Assembly: GCF_905475465.1 (NCBI RefSeq)
Contig: NC_062237.1
Coordinates: 9,906,501 to 9,970,500, forward strand
Length of the DNA: 64,000 bases
Source of the DNA: Pieris napi
Taxonomy: Eukaryota; Arthropoda; Insecta; Lepidoptera; Pieridae
Direction: 5' to 3'
Under the pieces are notes generated by a model that was not told where the DNA came from, ran no database searches, and saw only the letters and a list, made by a program, of their open reading frames with translations. Both the position numbers and the translations under genes were made by a program. This document shows, piece by piece, positions 45,701 to 55,092 of the stretch; position 1 is the first letter of the stretch; every line of letters begins with the position of its first letter.

Positions 45701-48700
45701 CCTAGATTGGTTAAGGACTGTGGAACGACAAAAGTTAAGAGTAGTTATCAATATCAATGTACGATTTTTGTCCTCTAAATTTTTTACTCAAATACAAAAA
45801 GCTAGCCCACACAAAACGTCTATAATGTTCCATTTTTAAAATGTTCCTTGTGTTGTAAAAGGCTTATGTTTAACTTACCACCAGGTATAGTAACATATAA
45901 CAGACAAAAATAGTAAATGATTACCAAAATTAAACCCGCATTTTAATGTAAAATTACAACCTAAGTTTTAACATCTCGCTATCCTATTTAAGCAAACTGG
46001 CTCCAAAAAACTCATTGTTAGCCCAAAAATAGTTAATGAAAACCAAATTATTAACCATATTTTAATTTAAAATGAAATGCAAAAAAATAAAATCTCGTTA
46101 TCCGATTAAAGTAAATTACCCTCGGCAAAAAAAATATTTTGCCAAACACAGTAAAGTAAATTTACTCCTAACCTTTTTGTCTCCAAATTGATTAACCACT
46201 ACAAAAAAAAATTATCTTGAGCGTTTCGTTTACAACCAAATGCTATACCTAAAATAAAAAATAAAACTCTTACAATTTCAATAATCCCTTTTTTAATTAT
46301 TGAAACAATCATTAAAAAGATAGTCCTCTTAAAACTAATAATAAACAGTTCAAAGATCTTAAAACTAAACTAATAATAAGCATTTAAAAAATCTTAAGAA
46401 GAATCAGTCTTCTGTATTAATTCACTGCACAATTAATGCTTTCTTAGCTTTGGCTGGTCGTCCTCTTTTGCGCTTCATGCCAATCGGAATAGCTCTGGCC
46501 TCTGAAGGTGGCTGGACGTGCTTAAGCCGAATCGCCAATCCAACGAGATGTCCCAGTGTGGTGGGAGAGGATCGTAAGCCGCAGACATAACTTAATATGG
46601 CATCATAATGCTTCATTTGGTAATAAGCCTACATTTTATGTCAATCATAGTGGTTTATTTAGGCAGAAATAGCGCATTAATTTGCTCGCTAAGATTTGGT
46701 GATCATTTACTACATTTGGTGTTCGAATACAATTTGAAGTGCAGTCGTGACTAAAATAGCTAGTACTATTGTAATTTTAGACGTTATTTATCTGGTGTTA
46801 AGTATATATTTTTGGTAAAAGAACTAAGGGTATCAAAGCATTTTATGGTGATCATTATATTTAACCCCGTTGTAACCCCGTTGTAAAATGCAAGTAGCTT
46901 GGCATGCGATCCGCGCTTAGCCTAGGGAATGGCTATCGATCGCTGCGACGACGTTTCTAGGTCGCTATCAGGCTTTTGTAAAACACTAGCGACCTGTCTC
47001 GGGTTTGCAATGGTCTGCACTTATGAGTTTCGTAAGGAATGTAATTAATGACATTAAAATATTGCATATATAATTAACACATACGAATTAAAATTGTCTT
47101 AGTTATAAGTTTGCAGAGTATTACAAAACGTGTTTTTAGTTTTTAAATATATTTTAACATTATAATGTTTCGTGGTTGACTTTTATCTGCATATTTACTA
47201 CGTAGTGAACTGTTTTTTAATTGCTAATGCATATAATAAGTTATTTATATAATATGTATATCGAACATAGATATATATATATCAATAACTTCGTGATGTG
47301 CAGACAAACATAAATAAAAAATATCTACTATTTAGGCGACCATGTATTGCTTAAATGTCAGAACACTCCAGACACCAATTCATTTTATTTTGTATATATA
47401 TTGATGATCTCATTTTCTAGCGAACATTTTCGTTTTAACTTAAAATACTTTTGTTTTCAGCTATTCAAAGCCAGAAAAGGTTTTTTTTTATGTTATAAAT
47501 TTATTGCAGTTAAACCGCTAAGTGATCTTAATCTTAAACTCGGTTTTTCGTGTGAAAAATTGATTCTTCTAATGAGCGTGGGAGGGTCGAGTAGCTTTAA
47601 TATTTCGTTTTTTCTACATCAATTTTAAAATAACATTTTAAACGCGGTAACAAATAATTGAAACTATTTATGAGGTTATACATATTACTTATTTCATATA
47701 TAAAATGGCATCTATTCTTTAGGACCACAAAAACTGCGTTAGCGCATGTGTCGGTTAGATTGACAGTTATAATCGTTAGCTAATGCATCAGGTGGATATA
47801 ATTAACCTACTGACTTTTTATCTTGACACATGTAATTTATTAACATATTGCAAATTTGCTTTCGACACATTATATGACAGTTAGAGTAGTTACTTTAATC
47901 CGACTGCTTTAAAGTAAAAGTTATCAAGCAAGGCAATTGCCAATCCAATCTTTTAATTAAGTAATGTCCAATAATATTTCATTTTTTCTTTAAGTATTGT
48001 TATTTTGTGTGTATATGTGTGTGTGTTTTCGTATGTAATAAATGTTATGTCTATGTCTAAAAGATGTAAACATTTGGTGTGTAAGACCTACCTACATAAT
48101 CGGTCTGTCGAACCTGGTTTTAATTCAAAATAAATCTATGCTAATATTATAAAGAGGCAAAGGTTTGTGAGGTTGGGTACATTGGAACCACTTAACCGAT
48201 TTTGATTGTTTTACCAATAGATAGCCACGTTATACACTTATAACGTGGCTATCTATTATTGGCATATGACACTTCATATACTATGTTTTTACCCGAAAAA
48301 TTATAACACTTTCGTGGTAGTCGTATTTGTAAAGTCAGAGAAAAAAAGCTTACTTACGAACGCTGCCATGCCTTCTAGATAAAAGTTGTAGAGCTCGATA
48401 ATGCCTAAAAGAAGCGACAGCCTATGTCTAGCCTTTATACTATACAAAAAAGCTTTAGTAAGTCTTCTTTTCTTTATATATGTACCTACATAATAAATGT
48501 GTGTGTATTTATGTACACGCGTTAGAAGTTATACTTCTTTGGCGTAATTTTTTTTTTAATTTCTTTCACCTTATTCTACGTTTGAAGAAAAAACTACACT
48601 ACCAATAGAAAAGAGGTATTTATTTAATACATTGTCAGTTTTATTATAACGCATTATATAGTTAAAAAGTTTATTTAAATATCACAAAAAAAATATTTCT

Positions 48701-51700
48701 ACATAATTAAAGAAATTGACATTTTTTATTTAAAATGTTGACTTTACTTAACTTCAGGGTCGGCTTTTGTGACGGTGTGCTCGCGCATTGTAAAAATTTA
48801 CTCTCATTATTTTTCCCTAACGCGCCAAAAGAAGTACAACTTCAATATATATAATACGAGTGAAAGTGTAACCTCCAAACATCTTAGATATATTTGTTTT
48901 GATTGTGAATTACAGGTGATGGAACTAGAATCAAAGCTCTCCGAGGCGCAAAAGGAGTTTATAGAGGGTGCACCTACGCGTGCTAAGCGCACGCCCACTG
49001 AGTGGATACCTCGTCCGCCAGAGAAGTTCAGCCTCACCGGCCACCGTGCTACTATTACTAAGGTAAAATGGTACCCTTAGCGTAAACATCTAAATTGTGT
49101 TCAAATTTATGTTTGTAAAGTTGCTATTTAGTTGTACGGTTCGACATAAAACCGCATTTAGTAAAATAAAATATGTTTATTATGGAATATAACATACAGG
49201 TATCACTTATTCCACGTCATTAGTCTAGTAATAGTTATAGACAACGCAAAATTTCATATTCCGATCATTATAATATATAACAGCGTTAGTTTTTTGTACA
49301 GTGTTTTTAAACATTTTGTAGCATATACGAAAGCGTACAAATTCTGGCTTTCGTTTTTTAGTATCAAACGTGTCTACAAAGTGCTCCAGTTGTCTATACA
49401 AAAATGTATAAATACTTTTCTATTTCGTTAACTATTCTATTGAACGTATTTTTCGTGCTAAGAGATAATGATAGGACTAGTATTTACATTCGGTGGAAGG
49501 AAAGCTGCCCGTTTTTTTATTACCATTATTTTTCTTAGAACAAATGTATGTAAAATTGGCTAAGTTTAATTACCGTGGAAGTAGTGAACTTCATAAGCGT
49601 GAGGACACATATTTGAGTCCGAGCGAGTGTTACGCACACATACATAATTTTAAAGGCAAGAAGACACAGCCTGTGTATTTATAAATGCACCCTATTTGGT
49701 CTGATTGATGACATTATACGCAACTAAGCTGTCAGATGAAAATTGTAGAATTTTTTATACTACATTATTGCAACAGGAGACCCGACTCACAGTTAAAATT
49801 AATGCAAGTAATTTCTAAGAATAACTGGCATTGCCACCTGCGTTGTCCTAATAATAGACCCGAGTTATATACTTACTAACATTCCATACTGGAAGCCAAA
49901 ATGATTACTTTACTAGTCATCTTGATGTTTTTGCTTACATACTATCTGCAGGTATTTTATTGCGTTTATCCCTATAAAAAATAATAGTCATAGTAGGCTG
50001 GTTAATCCCGTCTTCTAACGCCTAGTTGTCTAATATAATATATATTTAAGTCAGCAATCAACTTTTATTAGATATAAAATATAATGATATATTAATAAGT
50101 GCTTGTATATAGTGTGTGATGAAAATGTATTACCATTATATTATATTATAAAAATATTATTTATTTTTATCCTATTTCTCACTTAAAAGCAGTTCTTTAA
50201 ATCTACCATAAAATATTTAAATGAGGCGTTCAAATTATGGTTAGAGTAAAAATCATAACGAATATAATATGTATGTGTAATTAATTTCGTTAAGCTAAAA
50301 TATGTTTATAATTTTTCAGGTAATATTTCACCCAGTGTTCAGTTTATTAGTGTCATCGAGCGAGGACGCCACCATCAAGGTGTGGGATTTCGAAAATGGC
50401 GACTTCGAACGAACCCTCAAGGGTCACACTGACTCTGTTCAAGATATCGCTTTCGACCATTCTGGAAAGTTGTTAGGTAAGTTCAAGTGTTCTAAAATAA
50501 TTATTAATTACGATGACATCGTTTAGAACAACATACCGGTTATATTGACCAAAATCAAAGGTCTCCGACTGAATTCTATTGTATTATTGGTACTTAATAA
50601 CAACATCATCGGCTGTTACGACTATCGGTTTTTACGACCAAATATGAGTAGTCCCTTTGATGTCGTTATGACAGATTTTGACTGTATATGGAACATTCGT
50701 GATAAAGAAAATGATTAAAAAAATGAAAAAATATTCAAGTCATAATTTTTTCTATACAAAAGAATGTCTGTAAAATACACTGGTTAAAAATCTCGATGTG
50801 TTTATCGAGCCTTTAAAAAAAGTTCAACCAAACCGATGCAATGTTTGTTATGCTTTAAAGAAACACTTTTTATTTATTTCCTAAATTATTCCAGTATCAT
50901 GCAGTGCTGACATGTCGATTAAGCTGTGGGACTTCAATCAGACATTTGAATGTGTGAAGACAATGCACGGTCACGACCACAATGTATCATCTGTGTCCTT
51001 TTCGCCCAGTGGGGATATTGTCTACTCGGCCAGCCGAGATAAGACCATCAAGGCATGGGAGGTTGCTACAGGGTATGTCATATCACTACATAGTATAAAA
51101 CAAAGTCGCTTTCTCTGTCCCTATTTCCCTTTGTATGCTTAAATCTTTGAAACTACACAATGGATTTTGATGCGGTTTTTTTTAATAGATAGAGTGATTC
51201 AAGAGGAAGGTTTATATGTATAACACTAACACACAATAACATCCATTAAATAGTGGAGAAGTACTGTTATTTTTGAGGTTTCTAATGTGATGTCGTAAAT
51301 AATTACACTTTTTCCGCTTACATTGCAAACGCAGGCTGAACCCTACGAGTTTTATCAAAATAATGTACTAAGTATTGTACACATTGAAAAGGTCTACAGA
51401 AAAGTCCGTGATGGTATATGTCTATCTCTTATGGATAACCCACAATAACTTTTTTTTGTCATTTACTTTTTACGACAAATAATGGCTAATTTTCGAAGCG
51501 ATTTTAACCAATACAGCATTAATCCTTAACCAATTAAATACCTTGAATACATTGTTCATTTAATATAGATCTATATGGCCCTTTACACCGTATGATTTAA
51601 GTGAATATTTTCGAAGATATTACAGATTTAAAAATTGCGGGACGTAGCGTTTGCGGCGGTACCGGCCAGCCGCACAGTTTTTCTGTAGTGTATTTAGTAT

Positions 51701-54700
51701 TAGCATTGCACCCGTGCGAAGCCGGGGCGGGTCGCTAGTTAAATACATAAAATGGGATTTATTTCGTATTGTTGGACATTCTTTGTGAACATTTTTGAAA
51801 TATAATTTTAATAGATATGTATATATTTATAAGTCGGACTATTTTTTAGAAAACTAAACTATTAGAATAGTTCTGGAAACTTAAGTATAGTATGGATTGA
51901 AAACTGTCTTAGTTATCAATTTATGTGTATTTTTATTTAAGTACTAGCTGGCCTGGAGAATATCGTACCGCCTAACAGTCGATTCTTTATTTTTTTTTAA
52001 TACTTATTCTGCTATTCGGGACACCGGTCTAGCTAGTAAGATAAAAAAAAGAAAGTTGATAAGACAACAAATACATTATGTCAAAAAATAAAAATGTACC
52101 TTCCCGGAACCCCTCCACTAACACTTGAACTTTATGATATGGTACTAAAGTTCAAATTGCCTTTAAATATTATTACGAATATTTTGTATGGGAATATAGA
52201 AAAGTGTTGTTTTTAGACTTTTTCACCCAATTTTTTTAATTTTTCTCTCCGTAAGAACCATCCTCGTACTTCAAGGAATATTATAAAAAAAGAATTGGCC
52301 AAATTGGTCCAGGCGTTGTTGAGCTATGCGCTTACCAACACATTTTGCGATTCATTTTTATATTATAGATATTTACTTATAATGGCAATACTAATTTTTA
52401 GTACAAATGTTGATAATTGATAAACATTTCCAAGGCCTATTATAATGTAAAAGTTTTATTAAATTATCCTTGGTACTAAAACTGAAACTGTAAACAAGGT
52501 TGACTTCAATAAAACCTTATTTCTAGTATAAATATTCATAGCTAATTGTAGCTGTTAGCTTACATACTGGGAAATAATGTTTTACAAATACGACCAACAA
52601 ATTGATTGATTCTATTAATATATTCCAGGTACTGTGTTAAGACGTACAAGGGTCACCGTGAGTGGGTTCGTATGGTGCGTGTGTCAGCTGATGGAGGCCT
52701 TCTCGCATCTTGCTCCAACGATCAGACTGTACGCATCTGGAACGCTGATACTAATGAGTGCAAGGTAATTTTCAGCATATAAATTCATTTGTTTCAAGAC
52801 TAGGAATGGCCTTTCTTTTTTATAGAACAGGGGGCAAACGGGCAGGAGGCTCACCTGATGTTAAGTGATACCGCCGCCCATGGACACTCTCAATGCCAGA
52901 GGGCTCGCGAGTGAGTTGCCGGCCTTTCAAGAATTGGTACGCTCTATTCTTGAAGGACCCTAAGTCGAATTGGTTCGGAAATACTTCAGTGGGCAGCTGG
53001 TTCCACATAGTGGTGGTGCGCGGCAAAAACTGCCTTGAAAAACGATCAGTTGTGGAACGGCGGACGTCGAGGTGATACGGGTGGAATTTCGTACTCTGCC
53101 TCGACGTCCGATGACGAAACTCAGCTGTAGGTATTAATCCCAACAACTCCTCTGAACACTCTCCATGGTAAATGCGGTAGAAGATGCAGAGTGGACTGTG
53201 AGTGAAGTTCCGTGGTCTCAAAGATGTTGTACTATTTCATTTACAAGTGGCAAATATTAGCTTATTAAATAAATATTTATGGATATTCACAGATGGAGCT
53301 ACGCGAGCACGAGCACGTGGTAGAGTGCGTCTCATGGGCACCTGAGAGCGCCGCAGCCGCCGTCAACGAAGCGGCCGGGGGTGACAACCGTCGCGCTAAC
53401 CACGTCGGACCCTTCCTCGCTAGTGGTTCCAGGGATAAGTCTGTTAAGGTAAGTTATACAATCATTGTGCGTTCAAGTTGACCCCTCCCCCCCATGTAAC
53501 CGTGTACCCAAGTATAGTAAGACGTTTCGTGACCACCTAGTGGTTTAAATCGAAAATAATATTAACAATAACGCGTAATTCAATCCCCGCCCCGTATCGT
53601 AACGTTTTACAAAAGGAAAACATTCGTTACGTAATACTTGAACGCTCCCTTAGATAATAAATATAAGCAACTAAAAAAATCATTCATTGACTGATGTTCA
53701 ACATTCTTGTTTAAAAGTCTTGTTTAATTTTAGCTATAGGTACATATTAAGAAGAATCTGTAAATTCAACCATAACTATCAACCAGTCCTTTCTAAACTG
53801 ATGATAACCGACCAATAAGTCTTTTTTTTTAATCTTAGTTTATTTGAAACTCATCAATCATACATTTCTAAAGAAAACACTTTTTACCGGATTGAAGTTA
53901 TGTATTATTATACAATTATTTTACATAATTTTAAATTTAACCGACGTTTCGTGCGTGTGTTCACTGTGACTGAAGACAAAAGGTGTTGAATGACAAAAAG
54001 TATCACAGCTGTAGAAAAACTTGTGTTGTCTGTATTTATTTCCCCGGAGTTGATATTGACTAAAAGATGGAGGGTTTTGGCAGAAATGACTCACGGTGTC
54101 CTCTATTTTCAAATTTAATATTTAAAGTTATGTGTGACATAACTTGTATTATTATAAAATTGTAAATTTATAATAATACAAGTTATGTCAATAAAATACA
54201 ATACTACATACATTTCTATTGCATTAAACTAATTTAAATCGATCAATAATATATGAAACTTTTTCGCCTTCAGATATGGGACGTTAGCACCGGCGTATGC
54301 CTGGCGACTCTTGTGGGGCACGACAACTGGGTGCGAGGTGCTGTGTGGCATCCTGGAGGCCGCTACCTCCTGACAGCGTCTGATGATAAGACCCTTCGCG
54401 TATGGGACGTGGCTCACACACGCTGCCTCAAGACTTTGTACGCGCACCAACACTTTGCCACCAGCCTCGGTATGCTATCATTAATAAATAAACAATAATT
54501 CAGTGGCGCTACAACCTCTTTAGGTCTTGGCCTCAGACTGTTGAATCTGTTTTATGAGCATGTTTAAATCTAATAAGCAAGTAGGTGATCAGACCCCAGT
54601 GCCTGACACACGCTGTCGACTTTTTGGGTCTAAGACATGTCGGTTTCCTCACGATGTTTTCCTTCACCGTTCGAGCAAATGTTAAATGCTATCATTATTT

Positions 54701-55092
54701 TTTCTATATTTTACATGAAACTCTCTAAAATGTCGAAATTAAACGATTCTATATAAGTACTTTATAAGACGCGCAATCCCTTCCGCAGATATAGGGTACA
54801 CATAAATATATTTTGACCGTAATTTATTTATTTAGAGTTTTATCTAATGAAGAGTATTTTTATCATAGTATGCATAGTGAATAAAACGTCAAATGGTAAC
54901 TACTAGATTAAAATATCAAGAAATGTTTAATTAAAGAAAATTCTTTCGGACACAACCAGTGTAGGCTCATTTTTGGTGTCTATTTAAAAAATATTTAATA
55001 ATTAAAATTTTGTTTCAGATTTCCACAAAAACTTGCCATACGTCATATCGGGCAGCGTTGATCAGACGGTCAAAGTTTGGGAGTGTCGTTAA
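27698..55092 (+). CDS. Lis-1: Lis-1 / PAFAH1B1 orthologue, dynein regulator (9 coding exons)
   Basis: Coding exons 27698-27735, 43240-43393, 48916-49062, 50320-50476, 50895-51072, 52629-52764, 53293-53448, 54274-54469, 55019-55092 join in phase to 411 residues, the same length as Drosophila Lis-1. The protein starts MKMVLSQRQREEL as in fly. Residues 7-39 are the LisH dimerisation motif (AIADYLGSNGY), 56-82 a coiled coil, and about 104-411 seven WD40 repeats with diagnostic SGSRDKSVK, ASDDKTLRVWD and the terminal SVDQTVKVWECR. In the family the dimer binds dynein and NudE/Ndel1 and controls nuclear migration, spindle orientation and neuronal development. All splice sites are GT-AG. The first intron is 15.5 kb and probably holds regulatory DNA; introns 4-8 are short and largely transposon-derived. 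Confidence 0.98.
27736..29458. other. Lis-1 intron 1, 5' part
   Basis: AT-rich and free of recognised repeats for 1.7 kb after the first coding exon. No open frame of note. A repeat-poor start to a very long first intron is where enhancers often lie, but no specific motif is claimed. Confidence 0.4.
29459..29870 (-). mobile_element. Non-autonomous Helitron, family 3 copy 1
   Basis: Left end ACTAGGTGGCCTGGCGAAC and right end near CATTTTTATATA are a Helitron read backwards. Internal blocks TATTCTGCTATTCGGGACAC and CTTCCCGGAACCCCTCCAC are shared with 51943-52369. Confidence 0.78.
30125..30438 (+). mobile_element. Non-autonomous Helitron, family 2 copy 2, complete
   Basis: Begins TCTAATATATAAAATTCTCG and ends GCCCGGTCAGCTAGT. 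The flanking bases are A and T, the expected Helitron insertion site. Has the common GGCTTGACCGATTTTGATGA block. No ORF. Confidence 0.88.
30439..34185. other. Lis-1 intron 1, central part
   Basis: Mostly featureless AT-rich intron. Two islands of higher GC at about 32770-32875 (CCGTTGTTCGCCGGTTTGC) and 33040-33240 look like old transposon pieces but match nothing I can name. Short open frames only. Confidence 0.4.
34186..34290 (+). mobile_element. LINE 3' tail fragment (copy F)
   Basis: Contains GGTATCACTTAACATCAGAT and GAGCCTCCTGCCTGTTA ending in an A-run. Older copy with substitutions. Confidence 0.65.
36043..36236. mobile_element. TA-flanked MITE with CAGTCAAAAC ends, copy 1
   Basis: Starts CAGTCAAAACCGTTTACG and ends CAGATTTTGACTG, with TA on both sides. 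Internal CATACCGGTTATATTGACC and GCTGAATTCCATTGTATTA are shared with 43621-43792 and 50505-50684. Tc1/mariner- or pogo-like non-autonomous element. Confidence 0.88.
36691..37336. repeat. Element bounded by 24-bp perfect inverted repeats
   Basis: CCTGATACATATTCCAGCC (arm 36691-36714) is exactly complementary to 37313-37336. The 600 bp between shows no ORF and no known family. Target duplication not apparent. Confidence 0.75.
37526..37765 (+). mobile_element. SINE-A copy 3, degraded
   Basis: Head CTGTTGGCCTAGGGGCTTCA is present, but the B-box region is deleted. Tail GGTTGTAGCGCCACTGATTA intact. Opposite orientation to copies 1 and 2. Confidence 0.8.
38809..39108 (+). mobile_element. SINE-A copy 4, full length
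   Basis: A-box TTGGCCTAGTGG and B-box GGTTCGATCC present, tail GTAGCGCCACTAATT. Exact 12-bp duplication TATCCCACCCAG at 38797-38808 and 39109-39120. Confidence 0.92.
39385..39480 (+). repeat. Interspersed repeat with AGAACTGGCAA core, partial copy 3
   Basis: AACTGCCAGTTTTCATATTA, AAAGCGTAGGAGGAGCAAG and CAATCGCCAAGTGTTTT match the central and right parts of 6300-6505, with many differences. Confidence 0.45.
41493..41865 (+). mobile_element. Non-autonomous Helitron, family 1 copy 2
   Basis: Starts near CATATATAAATTACGTGTCA and ends GGCCGAGTCTGCTAGT. Nearly identical to 6536-6897. It interrupts a palindrome (see findings). Confidence 0.82.
43240..43393 (+). CDS. Lis-1: Lis-1 exon 2 (LisH domain and coiled-coil start)
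   Basis: Acceptor TTATTTTCAG, donor GTAGGT, phase 2 in and 0 out. Encodes the second LisH helix, then KFGGLLEKKWTSVIRLQKK, which is nearly invariant from fly to human. Confidence 0.97.
43621..43792. mobile_element. TA-flanked MITE with CAGTCAAAAC ends, copy 2
   Basis: Starts CAGTCAAAATCTG and ends AAACGGTTTTGACTG with TA flanks, inverted relative to copy 1. In Lis-1 intron 2, about 230 bp after exon 2. Confidence 0.87.
44347..44939. mobile_element. TA-flanked MITE with CAGTCAAAAC ends, long copy 3
   Basis: Starts CAGTCAAAACCGGTTATAAC and ends TAAACGGTTTTGACTG with TA flanks. At 593 bp it is three times the size of the others and contains repeated GTCGTTATA/GCCGATA blocks near both ends. It could be closer to the parental element. 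No ORF beyond shadows. Confidence 0.83.
45370..45398. repeat. (TTTA)n microsatellite
   Basis: About six ATTT units followed by AAGGAACACCAACAGATTAC, a pattern often left at the 3' end of a retroelement copy. Confidence 0.6.
45840..46800 (-). mobile_element. Mutator-like (MULE) element remnant
   Basis: A minus-strand transposase C terminus (46616-46422) lies beside about 1.5 imperfect tandem units of about 130 bp (45890-46150), each with AAAATAGTAAATGA-, TTTTAATTTAAAAT- and ATCTCGTTATCC-like blocks. The right side carries the inverted counterpart TTGGTGATCATTTACT. Subterminal tandem repeats are usual for MULEs. Ends not fixed. Confidence 0.5.
46422..46616 (-). pseudogene. MULE transposase C-terminal fragment
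   Basis: Sixty-four codons ending in a stop. LRSSPTTLGHLVGLAIRLKH, then PPSEARAIPIG and KRKRGRPAKAKKALIVQ resemble the region just after the SWIM zinc finger in MULE transposases, where ICKH, GIAIRL and KRGRP motifs occur. The cysteines are not all present and the catalytic domain is missing. Confidence 0.5.
48213..48262. repeat. Hairpin with about 20-bp arms
   Basis: CCAATAGATAGCCACGTTAT pairs with ATAACGTGGCTATCTATT. The left part reads like a Helitron-type block (AACCGATTTTGATTG). In Lis-1 intron 2. Confidence 0.75.
48916..49062 (+). CDS. Lis-1: Lis-1 exon 3 (coiled coil to first WD repeat)
   Basis: Forty-nine codons, acceptor AATTACAG, donor GTAAAA. Encodes VMELESKLSEAQKEF of the coiled coil, the linker EWIPRPPEKFSLTGHRA and the beginning of the first WD40 blade. 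Confidence 0.97.
50320..50476 (+). CDS. Lis-1: Lis-1 exon 4 (WD repeats 1-2)
   Basis: Begins VIFHPVFSLL and contains SSEDATIKVWD and ERTLKGHTDSVQD. Phase 0 in and 1 out, donor GTAAGT. Confidence 0.98.
50505..50684. mobile_element. MITE with CAGTCAAAAC ends, copy 4, left-truncated
   Basis: Right end GACAGATTTTGACTG plus TA is intact. The left inverted repeat is lost, beginning at ACGATGACATCGTTTAG. Starts about 28 bp after the Lis-1 exon 4 donor and fills nearly half of intron 4. Confidence 0.83.
50895..51072 (+). CDS. Lis-1: Lis-1 exon 5 (WD repeats 2-4)
   Basis: Encodes SCSADMSIKLWDF, TMHGHDHNVSSV and ASRDKTIKAWEVATG. Donor GTATGT at 51073 is followed within about ten bases by a Helitron. 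Confidence 0.98.
51080..51739 (+). mobile_element. Non-autonomous Helitron, family 4, at the Lis-1 exon 5 donor
   Basis: A block I recognise from lepidopteran Helitrons starts at about 51080 (CACTACATAGTATAAAAC, then AAAGTCGCTTTCTCTGTCCC) and ends GGGGCGGGTCGCTAGT at 51739. Donor GTATGT is at 51073-51078. The left boundary is approximate. Confidence 0.7.
51943..52369 (-). mobile_element. Non-autonomous Helitron, family 3 copy 2
   Basis: Left end ACTAGCTGGCCTGGAGAA and right end near GATTCATTTTTATATTATAG. Shares internal blocks with 29459-29870. Together with the Helitron at 51080 it makes up most of Lis-1 intron 5. Confidence 0.78.
52629..52764 (+). CDS. Lis-1: Lis-1 exon 6 (WD repeats 4-5)
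   Basis: Encodes YCVKTYKGHREWVRMVRV and SCSNDQTVRIWN. Acceptor TATTCCAG, donor GTAATT. Confidence 0.98.
52812..53225 (-). mobile_element. 5'-truncated LINE with ORF2 C terminus (copy G)
   Basis: The longest member of the tail family. On the minus strand it encodes FYRIYHGECSEELLGLIP, then HPYHLDVRRSTTDRFSR, FLPRTTTMWNQLPTEVFP and FDLGSFKNRAYQFLKG, typical of the C terminus of non-LTR reverse transcriptases. This is followed by the 3' UTR GTGAGCCTCCTGCCCGTTTG and TATAAAAAA. It fills about 80 percent of Lis-1 intron 6. Confidence 0.85.
53293..53448 (+). CDS. Lis-1: Lis-1 exon 7 (WD repeats 5-6)
   Basis: Fifty-two codons, phase 0. Encodes ELREHEHVVECVSWAPES, an alanine- and asparagine-rich surface loop as in fly Lis-1, and FLASGSRDKSVK. 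Donor GTAAGT. Noticeably GC-rich. Confidence 0.97.
53477..53650. mobile_element. MITE with AGGGAGCG ends, copy 2, truncated
   Basis: Inverted relative to 11141-11402. Right end CGTTACGTAATACTTGAACG and CTCCCT, then TA; left end lost at ACCCCTCCCCCCCATGTAAC. Shares CACCTAGTGG and ACGCGTAATT with copy 1. Starts 28 bp after the Lis-1 exon 7 donor. Confidence 0.8.
53872..53942. mobile_element. Relative of the 14726 MITE, one end only
   Basis: AGAAAACACTTTTTACCGG, then TTGAAGTTATGTATTATTAT and TTTTACATAAT match the reverse complement of 14726-14826. The other inverted end is replaced by unrelated sequence (AACCGACGTTTCGTG). Confidence 0.65.
54135..54190. repeat. 24-bp-arm hairpin in Lis-1 intron 7
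   Basis: Arms 54135-54158 and 54167-54190 (core GACATAACTTGTATTATTAT) are perfectly complementary with an eight-base loop, about 80 bp before exon 8. Confidence 0.88.
54274..54469 (+). CDS. Lis-1: Lis-1 exon 8 (WD repeats 6-7)
   Basis: Encodes IWDVSTGVCLATLVGHDNWV, ASDDKTLRVWD and TLYAHQHFATSL. Donor GTATGC at 54470 lies inside or beside the target duplication of a SINE. Confidence 0.98.
54484..54685 (-). mobile_element. SINE-A copy 5, 5'-truncated, at the Lis-1 exon 8 donor
   Basis: Tail CAGTGGCGCTACAACCTC to body TTCGAGCAAATGTTAA; the tRNA head is missing. Exact duplication ATGCTATCATTA at 54472-54483 and 54686-54697. The left copy begins directly after the GT of the donor. Confidence 0.92.
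55019..55092 (+). CDS. Lis-1: Lis-1 exon 9 (C terminus)
   Basis: Encodes DFHKNLPYVISGSVDQTVK and VWECR followed by TAA, the invariant LIS1 C terminus. Acceptor TTGTTTCAG. Confidence 0.98.

Noticed and set aside
48807..49037. Minus-strand open frame opposite Lis-1 exon 3
   Set aside because: Shadow of the conserved plus-strand exon.
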